In this document: positions 44,329-53,538 of the stretch, piece after piece
How the letters are laid out: each line of letters opens with the position of its first letter
Numbering within the stretch: position 1 is the stretch's first letter
Source of the DNA: an uncultured Clostridia bacterium
GTDB taxonomy: Bacteria > Bacillota > Clostridia > Oscillospirales > Ruminococcaceae
Reading direction: 5' to 3'
DNA: 64,000 nt
NCBI GenBank assembly: GCA_947168885.1
Contig: CAMVNQ010000002.1
Span: 62,001 to 126,000, forward strand
The notes under the pieces: generated by a model
Databases searched by the model: none
What the model was told of the DNA's origin: nothing
Seen by the model: the letters and a program-made list of their open reading frames with translations, nothing else
Program-made: the position numbers and the translations under genes

Positions 44329-44919
44329 TCACCTTCCAAACGCTTCGTTCTCTGTGATCATAGCGACACGTTCCTCTATGATGCTGAATGGAGTGCAGCG
44401 AGGGGTCTTATCCGGGGAGCTTTTATTGAAAAGGTAGTCGAATCTTATCGCGCCGAGTGAGCGGGTCGTGACTGTTACGGTATATCCACGGAACCATATA
44501 CCGAAAAGGTACATTTCGTCATACCTGACCGTTATAACATCATCATAGAAGATGTCGGTTTTCGGAATATGTGCTTTTTCGGAGCGGAAGCTGAAGTGTT
44601 TGGAGTCGGCGCTGTAGTAATATTTGTTTCCGTACAGTATAAATCTTATTATGCAGCAGATTACGACAATAAGAAAAACCATAGAGAAAACATAGACATA
44701 TCCGATAGTACGGGCAGTATCAACACCTACAGCAGTACCGCCTTTATCAAAATACCACCTCAGCTGATCGAACAGGACATTATACCAGAGAACTGCAATA
44801 ATTACAGCAGAGACGATCAGGACTATAATTATAGTACGTTCTGTTGACCTTGAGCAATAAAAGATACCTTTTGCCGAAAAATCGAACCTGTCATCGACCG
44901 GACTTCGGGTTTCGTACAT
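44329..44919 (-). CDS. Two-TM membrane protein, paralogue B, unknown
   Basis: 196 aa, start ATG with GGGGG upstream. Same layout as its neighbour: VDDRFDFSAKGIFYC, two membrane helices, a strand-rich domain (FYDDVITVRYDEMYLFGIWFR) and a closing TPFSIIEERVAMITENEAF. The two genes are spaced four bases apart and lie just downstream of aspS. Possibly PH-domain-like membrane proteins; function not known. Confidence 0.75.
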   Translation of the reverse strand: MYETRSPVDDRFDFSAKGIFYCSRSTERTIIIVLIVSAVIIAVLWYNVLFDQLRWYFDKGGTAVGVDTARTIGYVYVFSMVFLIVVICCIIRFILYGNKYYYSADSKHFSFRSEKAHIPKTDIFYDDVITVRYDEMYLFGIWFRGYTVTVTTRSLGAIRFDYLFNKSSPDKTPRCTPFSIIEERVAMITENEAFGR

Positions 44920-44938
44920 TGCCGTCCCCCTTTACTTT

Positions 44939-46711
44939 TCACTCGGATAAAACTGTCTTTATGTGAAGCTCCTCAAGCTGCTTATCGTCAACTACCGCAG
45001 GGCAGTCGCTCATAAGTTCGCTCGCGTCCTTGACTTTCGGGAAAGCGAGAACGTCACGCAGGCTGTCTGCACCGCAGATAAGCATTGCAAGACGGTCAAG
45101 ACCGATACCCATACCGCCGTGCGGGGGAGCCGCGAATTTGTATGCGTCAACGAGGAATCCGAACTTTGCCTGTATCTCTTCTTCCGTAAGTCCGAGAAGC
45201 TCGAACATCTTCTGCTGGAGCTCGGGGTCGTTGATACGGATAGAGCCGCTGCACAGCTCAACGCCGTTGAGAACAAGGTCATAGCACTTTGCGAATACCT
45301 TTTCGGGGTTCTCCTCAAGGTGCGGGATGCACTCATCAAGCGGCATTGTGAACGGGTGATGCATAGCGTCCCAGTGCTGTGTCTCTTCGTTGTACTCGAA
45401 GAACGGGAACTCGGTTATCCAGAGGTAGTTCCAGCCCTCGGGGATAATGTCGAGCTGTTTGCCGACCTGTAAACGCAGAGCACCGAGAACAGGAAGCGTG
45501 ACCTTGTTCTTGTCTGCGACGATAAGCGCAACGTCGCCCTTCTCACAGCCGAGAGTTTTCAGTATCGCCTGCATCTCGTCGTCGGTCATGAATTTAGCGA
45601 ACGAGCAGGTCGGAGCGTCATCTACCCAGCGGATATAAGCAAGACCCTTTGCGCCGATACCCTTTGCTGTCTCGGTGAGCTTGTCTATCTCCTTACGGGT
45701 GAGTACGGAAGCGCCGTTCTTTGCAACGATACCGCGCACCGAACCGCCGTTTTCGATAGCAGATGTGAACACGCCGAAACCACAGCTCTTAACAACGTCG
45801 GATATATCGGTTATCTCCATTCCGAAGCGGGTATCGGGCTTGTCCGAACCGTATCTGTTCATAGCGTCGTTATAGCTCAGACGCGGCAGGGGAGTGGGAA
45901 TATCTATGTCCAGAGTCTCTTTCATGAGCTTCTTTATAAATCCCTCTGCTATAAGCAGAATATCATCGACATCAACAAACGACATTTCAAGGTCGATCTG
46001 TGTAAACTCGGGCTGTCTGTCTGCGCGGAGATCCTCGTCGCGGAAGCAGCGTGCGAGCTGGATATAGCGGTCGAAGCCGGAGATCATAAGGAGCTGCTTG
46101 TAGATCTGAGGCGACTGAGGAAGCGCATAGAACTTGCCCTCATGTATTCTCGACGGAACGAGATAGTCTCTCGCGCCTTCGGGAGTGGATTTTATCATCA
46201 TAGGGGTCTCGATCTCAAGGAAGCCGTTGTCGTAGAAGTATTCGCGGGCGATCTTTGCAATCTTGTGGCGCATGATTATGTTATCCTGAAGCTTCTTGCG
46301 GCGCAGATCGAGGTATCTGTATTTAAGACGGAGCTCGTCGTTGACCTTGGTGTCGTTGACTATCTCGAAAGGCGGAGTCTGCGCTTTTGAGAGGATACGA
46401 AGGTCGGACACGAGTATCTCCACATCGCCGGTCTTTATCTCGGTGTTCACGCTCTCGCGCTTGCGGAGAAGCCCCTTTGCCATAAGCACATATTCGCTTC
46501 TTACGGTTTTAGCCTTTTCAAACACAGCCTTATCGGTCGTATCGTCGAATACGAGCTGAACTATTCCTGTTCTGTCGCGAAGGTCTATGAATATAAGACC
46601 GCCCTTGTCGCGGATGCGCTGTGTAAAGCCGCCGACCGTAACTTCGTTTCCTATTCCTTCCACCTCGCCGCAGTAATGCGTGCGGGTAAGTCCTTTCATG
46701 TTGTCTGCCAT
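44939..46711 (-). CDS. aspS: Aspartyl-tRNA synthetase
   Basis: 590 aa from the ATG at 46711 (AAAGGA upstream). Class II synthetase: N-terminal OB-fold anticodon-binding domain (GWTQRIRDKGG-like GGFTQRIRDKGGLIFIDLRDRTG), motif 2 ARCFRDEDLRADRQPEFTQID, the bacterial GAD insertion (~300-410) and motif 3 GMGIGLDRLAMLI. Whether it discriminates tRNA-Asp from tRNA-Asn cannot be told. It has its own promoter and a short leader without a T-box. Confidence 0.97.
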   Translation of the reverse strand: MADNMKGLTRTHYCGEVEGIGNEVTVGGFTQRIRDKGGLIFIDLRDRTGIVQLVFDDTTDKAVFEKAKTVRSEYVLMAKGLLRKRESVNTEIKTGDVEILVSDLRILSKAQTPPFEIVNDTKVNDELRLKYRYLDLRRKKLQDNIIMRHKIAKIAREYFYDNGFLEIETPMMIKSTPEGARDYLVPSRIHEGKFYALPQSPQIYKQLLMISGFDRYIQLARCFRDEDLRADRQPEFTQIDLEMSFVDVDDILLIAEGFIKKLMKETLDIDIPTPLPRLSYNDAMNRYGSDKPDTRFGMEITDISDVVKSCGFGVFTSAIENGGSVRGIVAKNGASVLTRKEIDKLTETAKGIGAKGLAYIRWVDDAPTCSFAKFMTDDEMQAILKTLGCEKGDVALIVADKNKVTLPVLGALRLQVGKQLDIIPEGWNYLWITEFPFFEYNEETQHWDAMHHPFTMPLDECIPHLEENPEKVFAKCYDLVLNGVELCSGSIRINDPELQQKMFELLGLTEEEIQAKFGFLVDAYKFAAPPHGGMGIGLDRLAMLICGADSLRDVLAFPKVKDASELMSDCPAVVDDKQLEELHIKTVLSE

Positions 46712-46767
46712 TGTTTTAATGTCCTTTCTTCTGCACATCGGAGATATGCGAAATTTATCAACTATAT

Positions 46768-46796
46768 ATTATATCATAAAGTATAACGAAATTCAA
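46768..46796 (-). promoter_or_regulatory. aspS promoter
   Basis: Minus-strand TTGAAT (46791-46796), 17 bases, TATAAT (46768-46773), ~57 bases before the aspS ATG. Confidence 0.75.
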
Positions 46797-46847
46797 TAGT
46801 TATGAAAAAATTTCCAAAAACCCCTTTATTTTGTCCGGAGTTTGTGA

Positions 46848-46853
46848 TATAAT
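46848..46853 (+). promoter_or_regulatory. Extended -10 promoter driving the phoH leader
   Basis: TATAAT at 46848-46853 with TG one base upstream (TGATATAAT), an extended -10. The -35 (TTTATT, 46825-46830) is weak. Transcription would begin near 46861, at the left edge of the hairpin array. Confidence 0.6.
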
Positions 46854-46860
46854 ACATTAT

Positions 46861-47131
46861 GTGTAATTAATGTCTGCTCATCAGCCGATAAATTGCTTCG
46901 TAGCGCAGCTTGAAGCAATTTATTGGCTGCAAAAGTGCAAGGAAAATTTATATATTTTAGGATTTTCCATGCACTTTTGTTCGTCCGAAGGACGAAATGA
47001 GCTTGACATCAAGGAATGTGTCCGTTGTTTAAATGCACCGCAGGCGCATTTAAACAACATCTGAAAATCTGTTTTGCAGATTTTCAGCCAATAACTGCCA
47101 AAAGGCAGTTATTGAGGACACATTAATTATA
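46861..47131 (+). ncRNA. Six-hairpin structured leader (or palindromic element) upstream of phoH
   Basis: Six consecutive hairpins: 46882-46929, 46930-46979, 46980-46996, 47024-47058, 47061-47087 and 47090-47113, with stems of 7-18 pairs that are nearly all perfect. GCTCAT (46876-46881) pairs ATGAGC (46997-47002) around the first three; AATGTGTCC (47015-47023) pairs GGACACATT (47116-47124) around the last three. TAATTAATGT (46864-46873) can instead pair with ACATTAATTA (47120-47129). No reading frame inside has a ribosome binding site. It may be a cis-acting RNA or a mobile palindromic element that landed in the leader. Confidence 0.6.
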
Positions 47132-47149
47132 TCCGAAAGGAATGAATAT

Positions 47150-48106
47150 ATGACGGAACTTACTGTTCAGGTCGATGAGCTTGAAAAGCTTCACGCGCTT
47201 TTCGGCGATTTCGACTCGAATATCAGCATAATACAGAAGGAGTACGGCGTCTCTGTTTTCAGCCGTGACGGTGTCGTTAAGATCGTCGGACAGGAGGACA
47301 AGGCGCAGAGTGCACGGAAGGCTGTTGAGGGGCTTCTCGACCTTATCGAGCGCGGCGAGAGCATAAGCGATATGAGCGTGCGATACGTCATCGGGCTTGT
47401 GAATGAGGGCGCAGAGGAGCAGGTCTCCGGTATCGGCGGTGATACTGTATGTGTCACATTCACCGGAAAGCCCGTTAAAGCCAAAACTCTCGGTCAGAAG
47501 AAGTATATTGACTGCATTAAGAAGAACACGATAGTGTTCGGTGTCGGTCCTGCGGGTACAGGTAAGACCTATCTCGCTGTCGCTATGGCAGTCAAGGCTT
47601 TCAAGGCACATGAGATCAACCGTATCATTCTTACCCGTCCGGCAGTCGAGGCGGGCGAAAAGCTCGGATTTCTCCCGGGCGACCTGCAAAACAAGGTCGA
47701 TCCGTATCTGCGCCCGCTTTATGATGCTTTGTTCGATATGATGGGTGCCGAGAGCTATCAGCGCAACCTCGAAAAGAACATAATCGAAGTAGCACCGCTC
47801 GCGTATATGCGCGGAAGAACGCTCGACGACAGCTTCATAATCCTCGACGAAGCACAGAATACCACGCCCGAGCAGATGAAGATGTTCCTTACCCGACTCG
47901 GTTTCAACAGCAAAATGGTCATAACAGGTGATATAACGCAGATCGACCTTCCGGACAACAAACGTTCGGGACTTGTGGAGGCTGTGAAAATACTGAAAAA
48001 CATCGAGGATATCGCAATAACGCGCTTCTCGGAAAAAGATGTGGTCAGACATAAGCTCGTTCAGGATATTGTAAAAGCATACGAAAAATTCAACGAGAAA
48101 AAATAA
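47150..48106 (+). CDS. phoH: PhoH-family ATPase
   Basis: 318 aa. An N-terminal KH-like region (~1-90) is followed by the PhoH ATPase domain with Walker A GVGPAGTGKTYLAVAMA and Walker B FIILDEAQNTTPEQMKMFLTR. PhoH2-type proteins are linked to RNA metabolism; next to ybeY this supports a ribosome/RNA role. First gene of phoH-ybeY-dgkA-era-recO-mutS2. Start ATG has AAAGGA. Confidence 0.95.
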   Translation: MTELTVQVDELEKLHALFGDFDSNISIIQKEYGVSVFSRDGVVKIVGQEDKAQSARKAVEGLLDLIERGESISDMSVRYVIGLVNEGAEEQVSGIGGDTVCVTFTGKPVKAKTLGQKKYIDCIKKNTIVFGVGPAGTGKTYLAVAMAVKAFKAHEINRIILTRPAVEAGEKLGFLPGDLQNKVDPYLRPLYDALFDMMGAESYQRNLEKNIIEVAPLAYMRGRTLDDSFIILDEAQNTTPEQMKMFLTRLGFNSKMVITGDITQIDLPDNKRSGLVEAVKILKNIEDIAITRFSEKDVVRHKLVQDIVKAYEKFNEKK

Positions 48107-48127
48107 TGATATACGGAGGAGATCAAA

Positions 48128-48607
48128 ATGGTAAGCATAAGAGTTTTCGGCTCGAACAGGCAAAAGATAATACCGATCACGCGTGAGCTGCGTTCAATAG
48201 TAAAATACAGCTGCAGCGAGACGCTCTATGAGGAAGGATACAAGGGTGAATTTGAAGTATCCGTGACATTCACGGACAACGACGGAATCCGTGAGATAAA
48301 CAAGGAATACCGCGATATAGACAAAGAGACCGATGTTCTGTCGTTCCCTATGACAAACGAAGGCGAGGAGTTCACTGTGGATCCCGAAACAGGCTGCAAG
48401 ATGCTCGGCGATATTGTCATTTCCATAGAAAAGGCGATAGCGCAGGCTGACGAATACGGTCACAGCTTCAGGCGCGAGCTCGCTTTTCTGACCGTTCACT
48501 CAATGCTGCATCTTCTTGGCTACGATCACGAAAGAAGCGAGGAAGAAGAGCGGGAGATGTTCGGAAAGCAGGAGATAGTGCTCGAAGCTCTCGGACTTGG
48601 GCGCTGA
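48128..48607 (+). CDS. ybeY: Endoribonuclease YbeY (rRNA maturation)
   Basis: 159 aa. The metal-binding signature HSMLHLLGYDH is intact, and the TDVLSFPM block precedes it. YbeY takes part in 16S rRNA 3'-end maturation and ribosome quality control. Located between phoH and dgkA, as is usual in Firmicutes. Confidence 0.95.
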   Translation: MVSIRVFGSNRQKIIPITRELRSIVKYSCSETLYEEGYKGEFEVSVTFTDNDGIREINKEYRDIDKETDVLSFPMTNEGEEFTVDPETGCKMLGDIVISIEKAIAQADEYGHSFRRELAFLTVHSMLHLLGYDHERSEEEEREMFGKQEIVLEALGLGR

Positions 48608-48608
48608 T

Positions 48609-49118
48609 ATGAAAAAGAGAACGGGAGTGCTGAAAAGCTTCTACTGCGCCGGGCGCGGTATCGCGTTCTGCCTGCGGCACGAGCGGCATATCCGTGTACA
48701 TCTTGTCATGACAGCCTATGTGATGTATTTCTCGACATTCTATGAATTCACTAAAACGGATTACGCTGTACTTATCCTTACCTGTGCTGCTGTCATAGCT
48801 ATGGAGATCATCAATACAGCGGTGGAGGTCGTTATCGACAAGATCTCGCCGCAATATAACGTCTTTGCGATGATCGGAAAGGATTTAGCTGCCGGTGCTG
48901 TACTTTTCACGGCATTGGGCGCGATAGCCGTCGGTATCTTTATGTTCTGGGATCCGGCAGCGTTTCTCAGGATATTTGAGTACTTCACATCAGACTTCAT
49001 CAAGCCTTCGATACTGCTCCTAACTCTTGTTCTGGCAGTGTTGTTCATATTACACGCAAAACCGCGTAAAACAGGAAACAAACGTACAAGCAAAGGAAAT
49101 GAGATAAAAGATGACTAA
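48609..49118 (+). CDS. dgkA: Diacylglycerol/undecaprenol kinase family protein
   Basis: 169 aa from the ATG at 48609, which follows the ybeY stop by one base. The DgkA signature is AMEIINTAVEVVIDKISP, with AMIGKDLAAGAVL after it, and three membrane helices. In Gram-positives this family phosphorylates undecaprenol for cell-wall lipid recycling. It carries a C-terminal extension with a fourth hydrophobic helix (~140-158), making it longer than the usual ~125 residues. Confidence 0.9.
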   Translation: MKKRTGVLKSFYCAGRGIAFCLRHERHIRVHLVMTAYVMYFSTFYEFTKTDYAVLILTCAAVIAMEIINTAVEVVIDKISPQYNVFAMIGKDLAAGAVLFTALGAIAVGIFMFWDPAAFLRIFEYFTSDFIKPSILLLTLVLAVLFILHAKPRKTGNKRTSKGNEIKDD

Positions 49119-50016
49119 ATCTGTATTTGTTGCGGTAACGGGACGCCCGAACGCCGGAAAATCCTCGCTCACGAACCTTCTTGTGGGCGAAAAGATAGCG
49201 ATAGTAAGCCCGAAGCCCCAGACTACCCGCACACGCATAAACGGTGTACTGACAAAGGGTGAGACCCAGTTCGTATTCATTGATACACCGGGTATGCACA
49301 AACCCCGTACAAAGCTTTCGGAGCAGATGGTAAAGGCGATAGATGACAGCATAGCCGATGTTGAGGTGTCGCTCCTTGTCGTTGACGCAACGAAAAAGCC
49401 GGCGGGTTATGAAGAGAAGCTTATACAGGATTTCAAAGCTAAGAACTGCGATGTTATCCTGCTGATAAACAAGGTCGATCTGATAAAGAACAAGAATGAT
49501 CTGCTCGGTATAATCGACGAATACTCGAAGATGTACGATTTTGCCGAGATAATACCGATAAGCGTTCTGAAAAAGGACAACACTGATCTGATAATCCCGA
49601 CTGTCGAAAAGTACGCGGTAGAGTCACCTCATTTCTTTGACGACGATCTTCCTACCGACCAGCCCGAAAAAGTATGGCTTGCGGAGATAATCAGAGAAAA
49701 GCTGCTTAACAACCTGTTCGACGAGATACCGCACGGGATAGCCGTGCAGATAGAGTCGCTCGAATACAGCAAGACCACGAAAGGCGCTGACATAGTTGAT
49801 ATCCGTATCGCCATAATCTGCGAACGCCAGTCTCACAAAGGCATGATAATCGGTAAAGGCGGAACTATGCTCAAGAAGATAGGCGGACTTGCACGCGAGG
49901 AAATGGAAGAATACTTCGGTATGAAGGTCAATATGGATCTATGGGTGAAGGTCAAGGAAGACTGGAGAAACAACGAGAACGCGATAATGGATTTCGGGCT
50001 TAGCTTTGATAAATAA
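49111..50016 (+). CDS. era: GTPase Era
   Basis: 301 aa. G1 GRPNAGKSS, G3 DTPGMH, G4 NKVD, and a C-terminal KH domain (GMIIGKGGTMLKKIG). Era assists 30S subunit assembly. Start overlaps the dgkA end by eight bases. Confidence 0.97.
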   Translation: MTKSVFVAVTGRPNAGKSSLTNLLVGEKIAIVSPKPQTTRTRINGVLTKGETQFVFIDTPGMHKPRTKLSEQMVKAIDDSIADVEVSLLVVDATKKPAGYEEKLIQDFKAKNCDVILLINKVDLIKNKNDLLGIIDEYSKMYDFAEIIPISVLKKDNTDLIIPTVEKYAVESPHFFDDDLPTDQPEKVWLAEIIREKLLNNLFDEIPHGIAVQIESLEYSKTTKGADIVDIRIAIICERQSHKGMIIGKGGTMLKKIGGLAREEMEEYFGMKVNMDLWVKVKEDWRNNENAIMDFGLSFDK

Positions 50017-50031
50017 CGGAAGGGATCATAA

Positions 50032-50793
50032 ATGCTCGTTACGGTTGACGGAATAGTGATCGGAAGGCGCAATATCGGTGAAAACAGCTGTTTCATCGAT
50101 GTGCTCACCGATGAGTACGGAGTTATCGAAGCGACTGCACACGGCGTAAAAAAGCTCACGAGTAAGAACGCCGGTGCAGTTACTCTTTTTTCGTACTCGA
50201 AATTCTGCTTCAACAAGGTCGGTGTAAAATATACCCTGAACAGTGCCGAGCCGAAGTTCAGCTTTCACGGCATATCATCGGACATCGAATATCTGTCGCT
50301 TGCGGTATATTTTGCCGATATTGTCAAGGATACCTCCGCTTCCGAGCAGGAAAACAGGGGATTTCTGCGGTTCATGGCGGTGACGCTTTATGAACTCGAT
50401 AAGAAACGTATCTCTCTCGAACTGATAAAGTCCGTGTTTGAGCTTCACATTACGACTATGCTCGGATTTGCTCCCGACCTTCGCGCTTGCAGAGTATGCG
50501 CGAAATACGAGCACGAAAAGATGTTCTTCGACAATGACAATGCCTGTATAATCTGCGGCGAATGCATAATGGACTATGGCAAGCCTCTTGCTGAACTCAT
50601 TCCGCTTTCACCGACGCTTCTTTATTCAATGCGGCATATCGTTTTCTCACCGGTCGATAAGATATACAAGATAGATGTAAAAAGCGATGATCTTAAAACG
50701 CTTTCGGAAATAACGGAAAAATACCTGTTAAAGCAGATAGACCGAGGCTTCAGAAGTCTTGAATACTATTATTCGGTACATCGGAAAATATAA
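50032..50793 (+). CDS. recO: DNA repair protein RecO
   Basis: 253 aa. N-terminal OB fold (VTVDGIVIGRRNIGE), C-terminal helical domain with a zinc-type site CRVC...CIICGEC. It works with RecR and RecF to load RecA on gapped DNA. Gap to era is 15 bases. Confidence 0.93.
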   Translation: MLVTVDGIVIGRRNIGENSCFIDVLTDEYGVIEATAHGVKKLTSKNAGAVTLFSYSKFCFNKVGVKYTLNSAEPKFSFHGISSDIEYLSLAVYFADIVKDTSASEQENRGFLRFMAVTLYELDKKRISLELIKSVFELHITTMLGFAPDLRACRVCAKYEHEKMFFDNDNACIICGECIMDYGKPLAELIPLSPTLLYSMRHIVFSPVDKIYKIDVKSDDLKTLSEITEKYLLKQIDRGFRSLEYYYSVHRKI

Positions 50794-50805
50794 AGAGGAG
50801 AAAAA

Positions 50806-53187
50806 ATGAATTTAAAATACAGAAAACTTGAGCTCGATAAGATACTTGAAATGCTCAAGAACGAGGCTTGGAGCGATATGGCAAAGGAAAAGCTCGATAA
50901 GCTCGAACCCTCGTTCGATATAGACACAGTTCGCAAGGAACTGAAAAAGTGCGATGACGCGTTCGTTTTTTCGAGCAAATTCGGTACGCCGCGCTTTTAT
51001 AACATCAAAGACGTTGCTTCAAGCGCAAAAAGAGCTGCACAAGGTGCATCGCTCTCGCTTCGTGAGCTTCTTGACATAGGTCTTGTGCTCCGTGAAACGG
51101 ACGGTCTTATACAGTGGTACGATCAGTGTTCCGGTACGGAAAACAGCCTTAATGAGTACTTTGCTCTGCTGTCCGGAAACAAGACGCTTGAAACACGAAT
51201 ATCGAACTCTATAGTGTCGGAAAACGAGCTGTCCGACGGCGCGAGCGCTGAACTCGCACGAATCAGAAAGGCTATAGTCCGTCAGGGTATGCGCATAAAG
51301 GAACAGCTCGACAGTCTCATAAAAAGCAAAACGACCCAGAAATACTTACAGGAAGCCCTCGTTACTCAGCGCGACGGGCGGTATGTCGTTCCCGTAAAAA
51401 GCGAGTACCGTTCGCAGGTAAGCGGTCTTGTCCACGATACATCGGCTTCCGGCTCGACACTTTTTATCGAGCCTATGAGCGTTGTTGATGCAAACAACGA
51501 GATACGCATACTTAAAAGCGAGGAGATCGCCGAGACTGAACGAATAATCGCGGAAATGTCCGATCAGGTAGGAATGTTCTCGGAACAGCTCATCACCAAC
51601 ACAGGCTGCCTTGTAAAGCTCGAAGAATACTTCGCAAAATCGAACCTTGCGGCGAAAATGGCAGCAGTTACTCCGGAGATAACCGAGGAACCTGTGCTTA
51701 AACTCAATAAAGCACGCCATCCGCTCATACCGAAAGAGAATGTCGTACCGACAACCATAGAGGTCGGCGAAACATATACGAGCCTTATCATCACCGGACC
51801 GAATACCGGCGGAAAGACAGTCTCGCTTAAAACCGCGGGTCTGCTCACATTAATGACGATGTGCGGTATGATGATACCTGCGGGTGACAACAGCGTAGTC
51901 GGAATATTCTCGAAAATACTCGTAGATATTGGCGACGAACAGAGCATAGAGCAGAGTTTATCCACGTTCTCGTCACACATGACGAATATAGTCCGTATCA
52001 TAAAGGCGGCAAATGACCGTTCGCTCGTGCTTCTTGACGAGCTTGGCTCCGGTACCGACCCTATCGAGGGCGCGGCGCTCGCGGTCGCAATTCTCGATCA
52101 TCTGCGCAAAAAGAACAGCCGAGTAATGGCGACTACTCATTATCAGGAAGTCAAACTTTACGCGGTCGAGCAGGACGGAGTTGAGAACGCGAGCTGTGAG
52201 TTCGATGTGAATACGCTTCAGCCCACATATAAGCTTATAATCGGCGTTCCGGGCAAATCAAACGCGTTCGCTATTGCAAAACGTCTCGGTGTAAGTGACG
52301 AGATAATCGACGAGGCAAGCGTGCTTGTCACCGACGAGAACAAACGTTTTGAGAACGTCATTGAAAGCCTTGAAAAGACGCAGTTCGAGCTTGATAAGCT
52401 ACGTGAACAGGCGGAAAAGGACGCGCGTGACGCACGGGATAATGCGGAAGCTCTCGAAAAAGAGCGTGAAGAACTAGAAAAGCAGAAGGAATTCGAGCTT
52501 GAAAAAGCACGTACCAAGGCTATGAGCATCGTTGAGCAGACCCGCTTCGGCGCGGACAGGCTCATGAACGAGCTTGAAGAGATGAAAAAGGAGAAGGATA
52601 AGAAGGATTTCTCCGAACGCGTGAAGGCATCCCAGTCCAAAGTCAACAACACTCTCGACGGTCTTTACGACAAAGCCAATCCTGTTGTCGAGCGCAAGAA
52701 AACCAAATATGTGCTCCCGCGCGACCTTCGTGTCGGAGATACCGTCCGGCTCATGGACGTCGGAAGCAAAGGAACCGTCATAACGCTTCCCGATGCGGGC
52801 GGTAACTGTATGGTACAGACGGGTATGATAAAAACGCGCACAAAGCTCGAAAACCTTGAACTGATAACCGACGGTCCTGTTCAGCAAAAGAAGAAACAGG
52901 GCGGGGGAGTGCGCAAGTCGCTTCAGTCCAACATGACAAGAAAGAGCAGTATGGAGCTCGACATACGCGGTATGATGACAGACGAAGGTATCATGGAAGT
53001 TGACAGGTTCATAGACAACTGCCTTATCGCCGGTATCGAAACTGTCACCATTATTCACGGCAAAGGCACGGGAGCGCTCCGTTCCGCTGTACATCAGTTC
53101 TTAAAGCAGCACAAGAACGTTAAGAGTTATCGTCTCGGAGAGTACGGCGAGGGTGAAGCCGGTGTCACTGTCGCAGTACTGAAATAA
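50806..53187 (+). CDS. mutS2: Endonuclease MutS2
   Basis: 793 aa. MutS-type core with Walker A ITGPNTGGKTVSLKT, Walker B LVLLDELGSGTDP and ATTHYQEVKLYA; a long coiled coil (~520-620); and a C-terminal Smr nuclease domain (LDIRGM, VTIIHGKGTGALRSAVHQFL). MutS2 acts on recombination intermediates and, in Bacillus, on collided ribosomes. Last gene of the phoH operon. Confidence 0.96.
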   Translation: MNLKYRKLELDKILEMLKNEAWSDMAKEKLDKLEPSFDIDTVRKELKKCDDAFVFSSKFGTPRFYNIKDVASSAKRAAQGASLSLRELLDIGLVLRETDGLIQWYDQCSGTENSLNEYFALLSGNKTLETRISNSIVSENELSDGASAELARIRKAIVRQGMRIKEQLDSLIKSKTTQKYLQEALVTQRDGRYVVPVKSEYRSQVSGLVHDTSASGSTLFIEPMSVVDANNEIRILKSEEIAETERIIAEMSDQVGMFSEQLITNTGCLVKLEEYFAKSNLAAKMAAVTPEITEEPVLKLNKARHPLIPKENVVPTTIEVGETYTSLIITGPNTGGKTVSLKTAGLLTLMTMCGMMIPAGDNSVVGIFSKILVDIGDEQSIEQSLSTFSSHMTNIVRIIKAANDRSLVLLDELGSGTDPIEGAALAVAILDHLRKKNSRVMATTHYQEVKLYAVEQDGVENASCEFDVNTLQPTYKLIIGVPGKSNAFAIAKRLGVSDEIIDEASVLVTDENKRFENVIESLEKTQFELDKLREQAEKDARDARDNAEALEKEREELEKQKEFELEKARTKAMSIVEQTRFGADRLMNELEEMKKEKDKKDFSERVKASQSKVNNTLDGLYDKANPVVERKKTKYVLPRDLRVGDTVRLMDVGSKGTVITLPDAGGNCMVQTGMIKTRTKLENLELITDGPVQQKKKQGGGVRKSLQSNMTRKSSMELDIRGMMTDEGIMEVDRFIDNCLIAGIETVTIIHGKGTGALRSAVHQFLKQHKNVKSYRLGEYGEGEAGVTVAVLK

Positions 53188-53194
53188 AAAGCAA

Positions 53195-53233
53195 ATCCCC
53201 CGAATTCGTGAAGAATTTCGGGGGACATTTTTA
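53195..53233 (+). terminator. Terminator of the phoH-mutS2 operon
   Basis: CCCCCGAA/TTCGGGGG hairpin followed by ACATTTTTA. Confidence 0.88.
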
Positions 53234-53252
53234 TGCATTTTACGCGTATGTA

Positions 53253-53471
53253 TCAGAACGCGATCTTGTTTACGTCGGAATTAGCAAGAAGAACTTCCTT
53301 CTTCGGGATACGCATGAGCGGGTTATAAGAGAACTTCTTACAGGCGTCATAAGCCTTTACATCACCGAATTTAGAGCACGAGAATTTCTCGCCGCTGTCG
53401 TCGGGAGTGCAGAGCAGACAGTATTTGCAGGCAGGCTTGATGTTATTGCCGAATAGTTTTTTCTTTGCCAT
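53253..53471 (-). CDS. Small Cys-rich protein of unknown function
   Basis: 72 aa from the ATG at 53471 (GGAGG). It has five cysteines in the order CKYCLLC, SCSKF and ACKKF, probably enough for one metal site. Short proteins like this are common in Ruminococcaceae, but I know no function. Monocistronic, convergent with mutS2. Confidence 0.75.
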   Translation of the reverse strand: MAKKKLFGNNIKPACKYCLLCTPDDSGEKFSCSKFGDVKAYDACKKFSYNPLMRIPKKEVLLANSDVNKIAF

Positions 53472-53538
53472 TTGCGAAAACCTCCTTTTGGTCACTGATT
53501 ATTTTCTGTTATATTATATCATATATAATCAAAAAAAG

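Noticed and set aside
46870-47064. Open frame of 64 codons across the phoH leader
   Set aside because: It lies wholly within the hairpin array, has no ribosome binding site, and its codons are dictated by the inverted repeats.
46861-47131. CRISPR array
   Set aside because: The stems differ from each other in sequence and length; there is no constant repeat with unique spacers and no cas gene.
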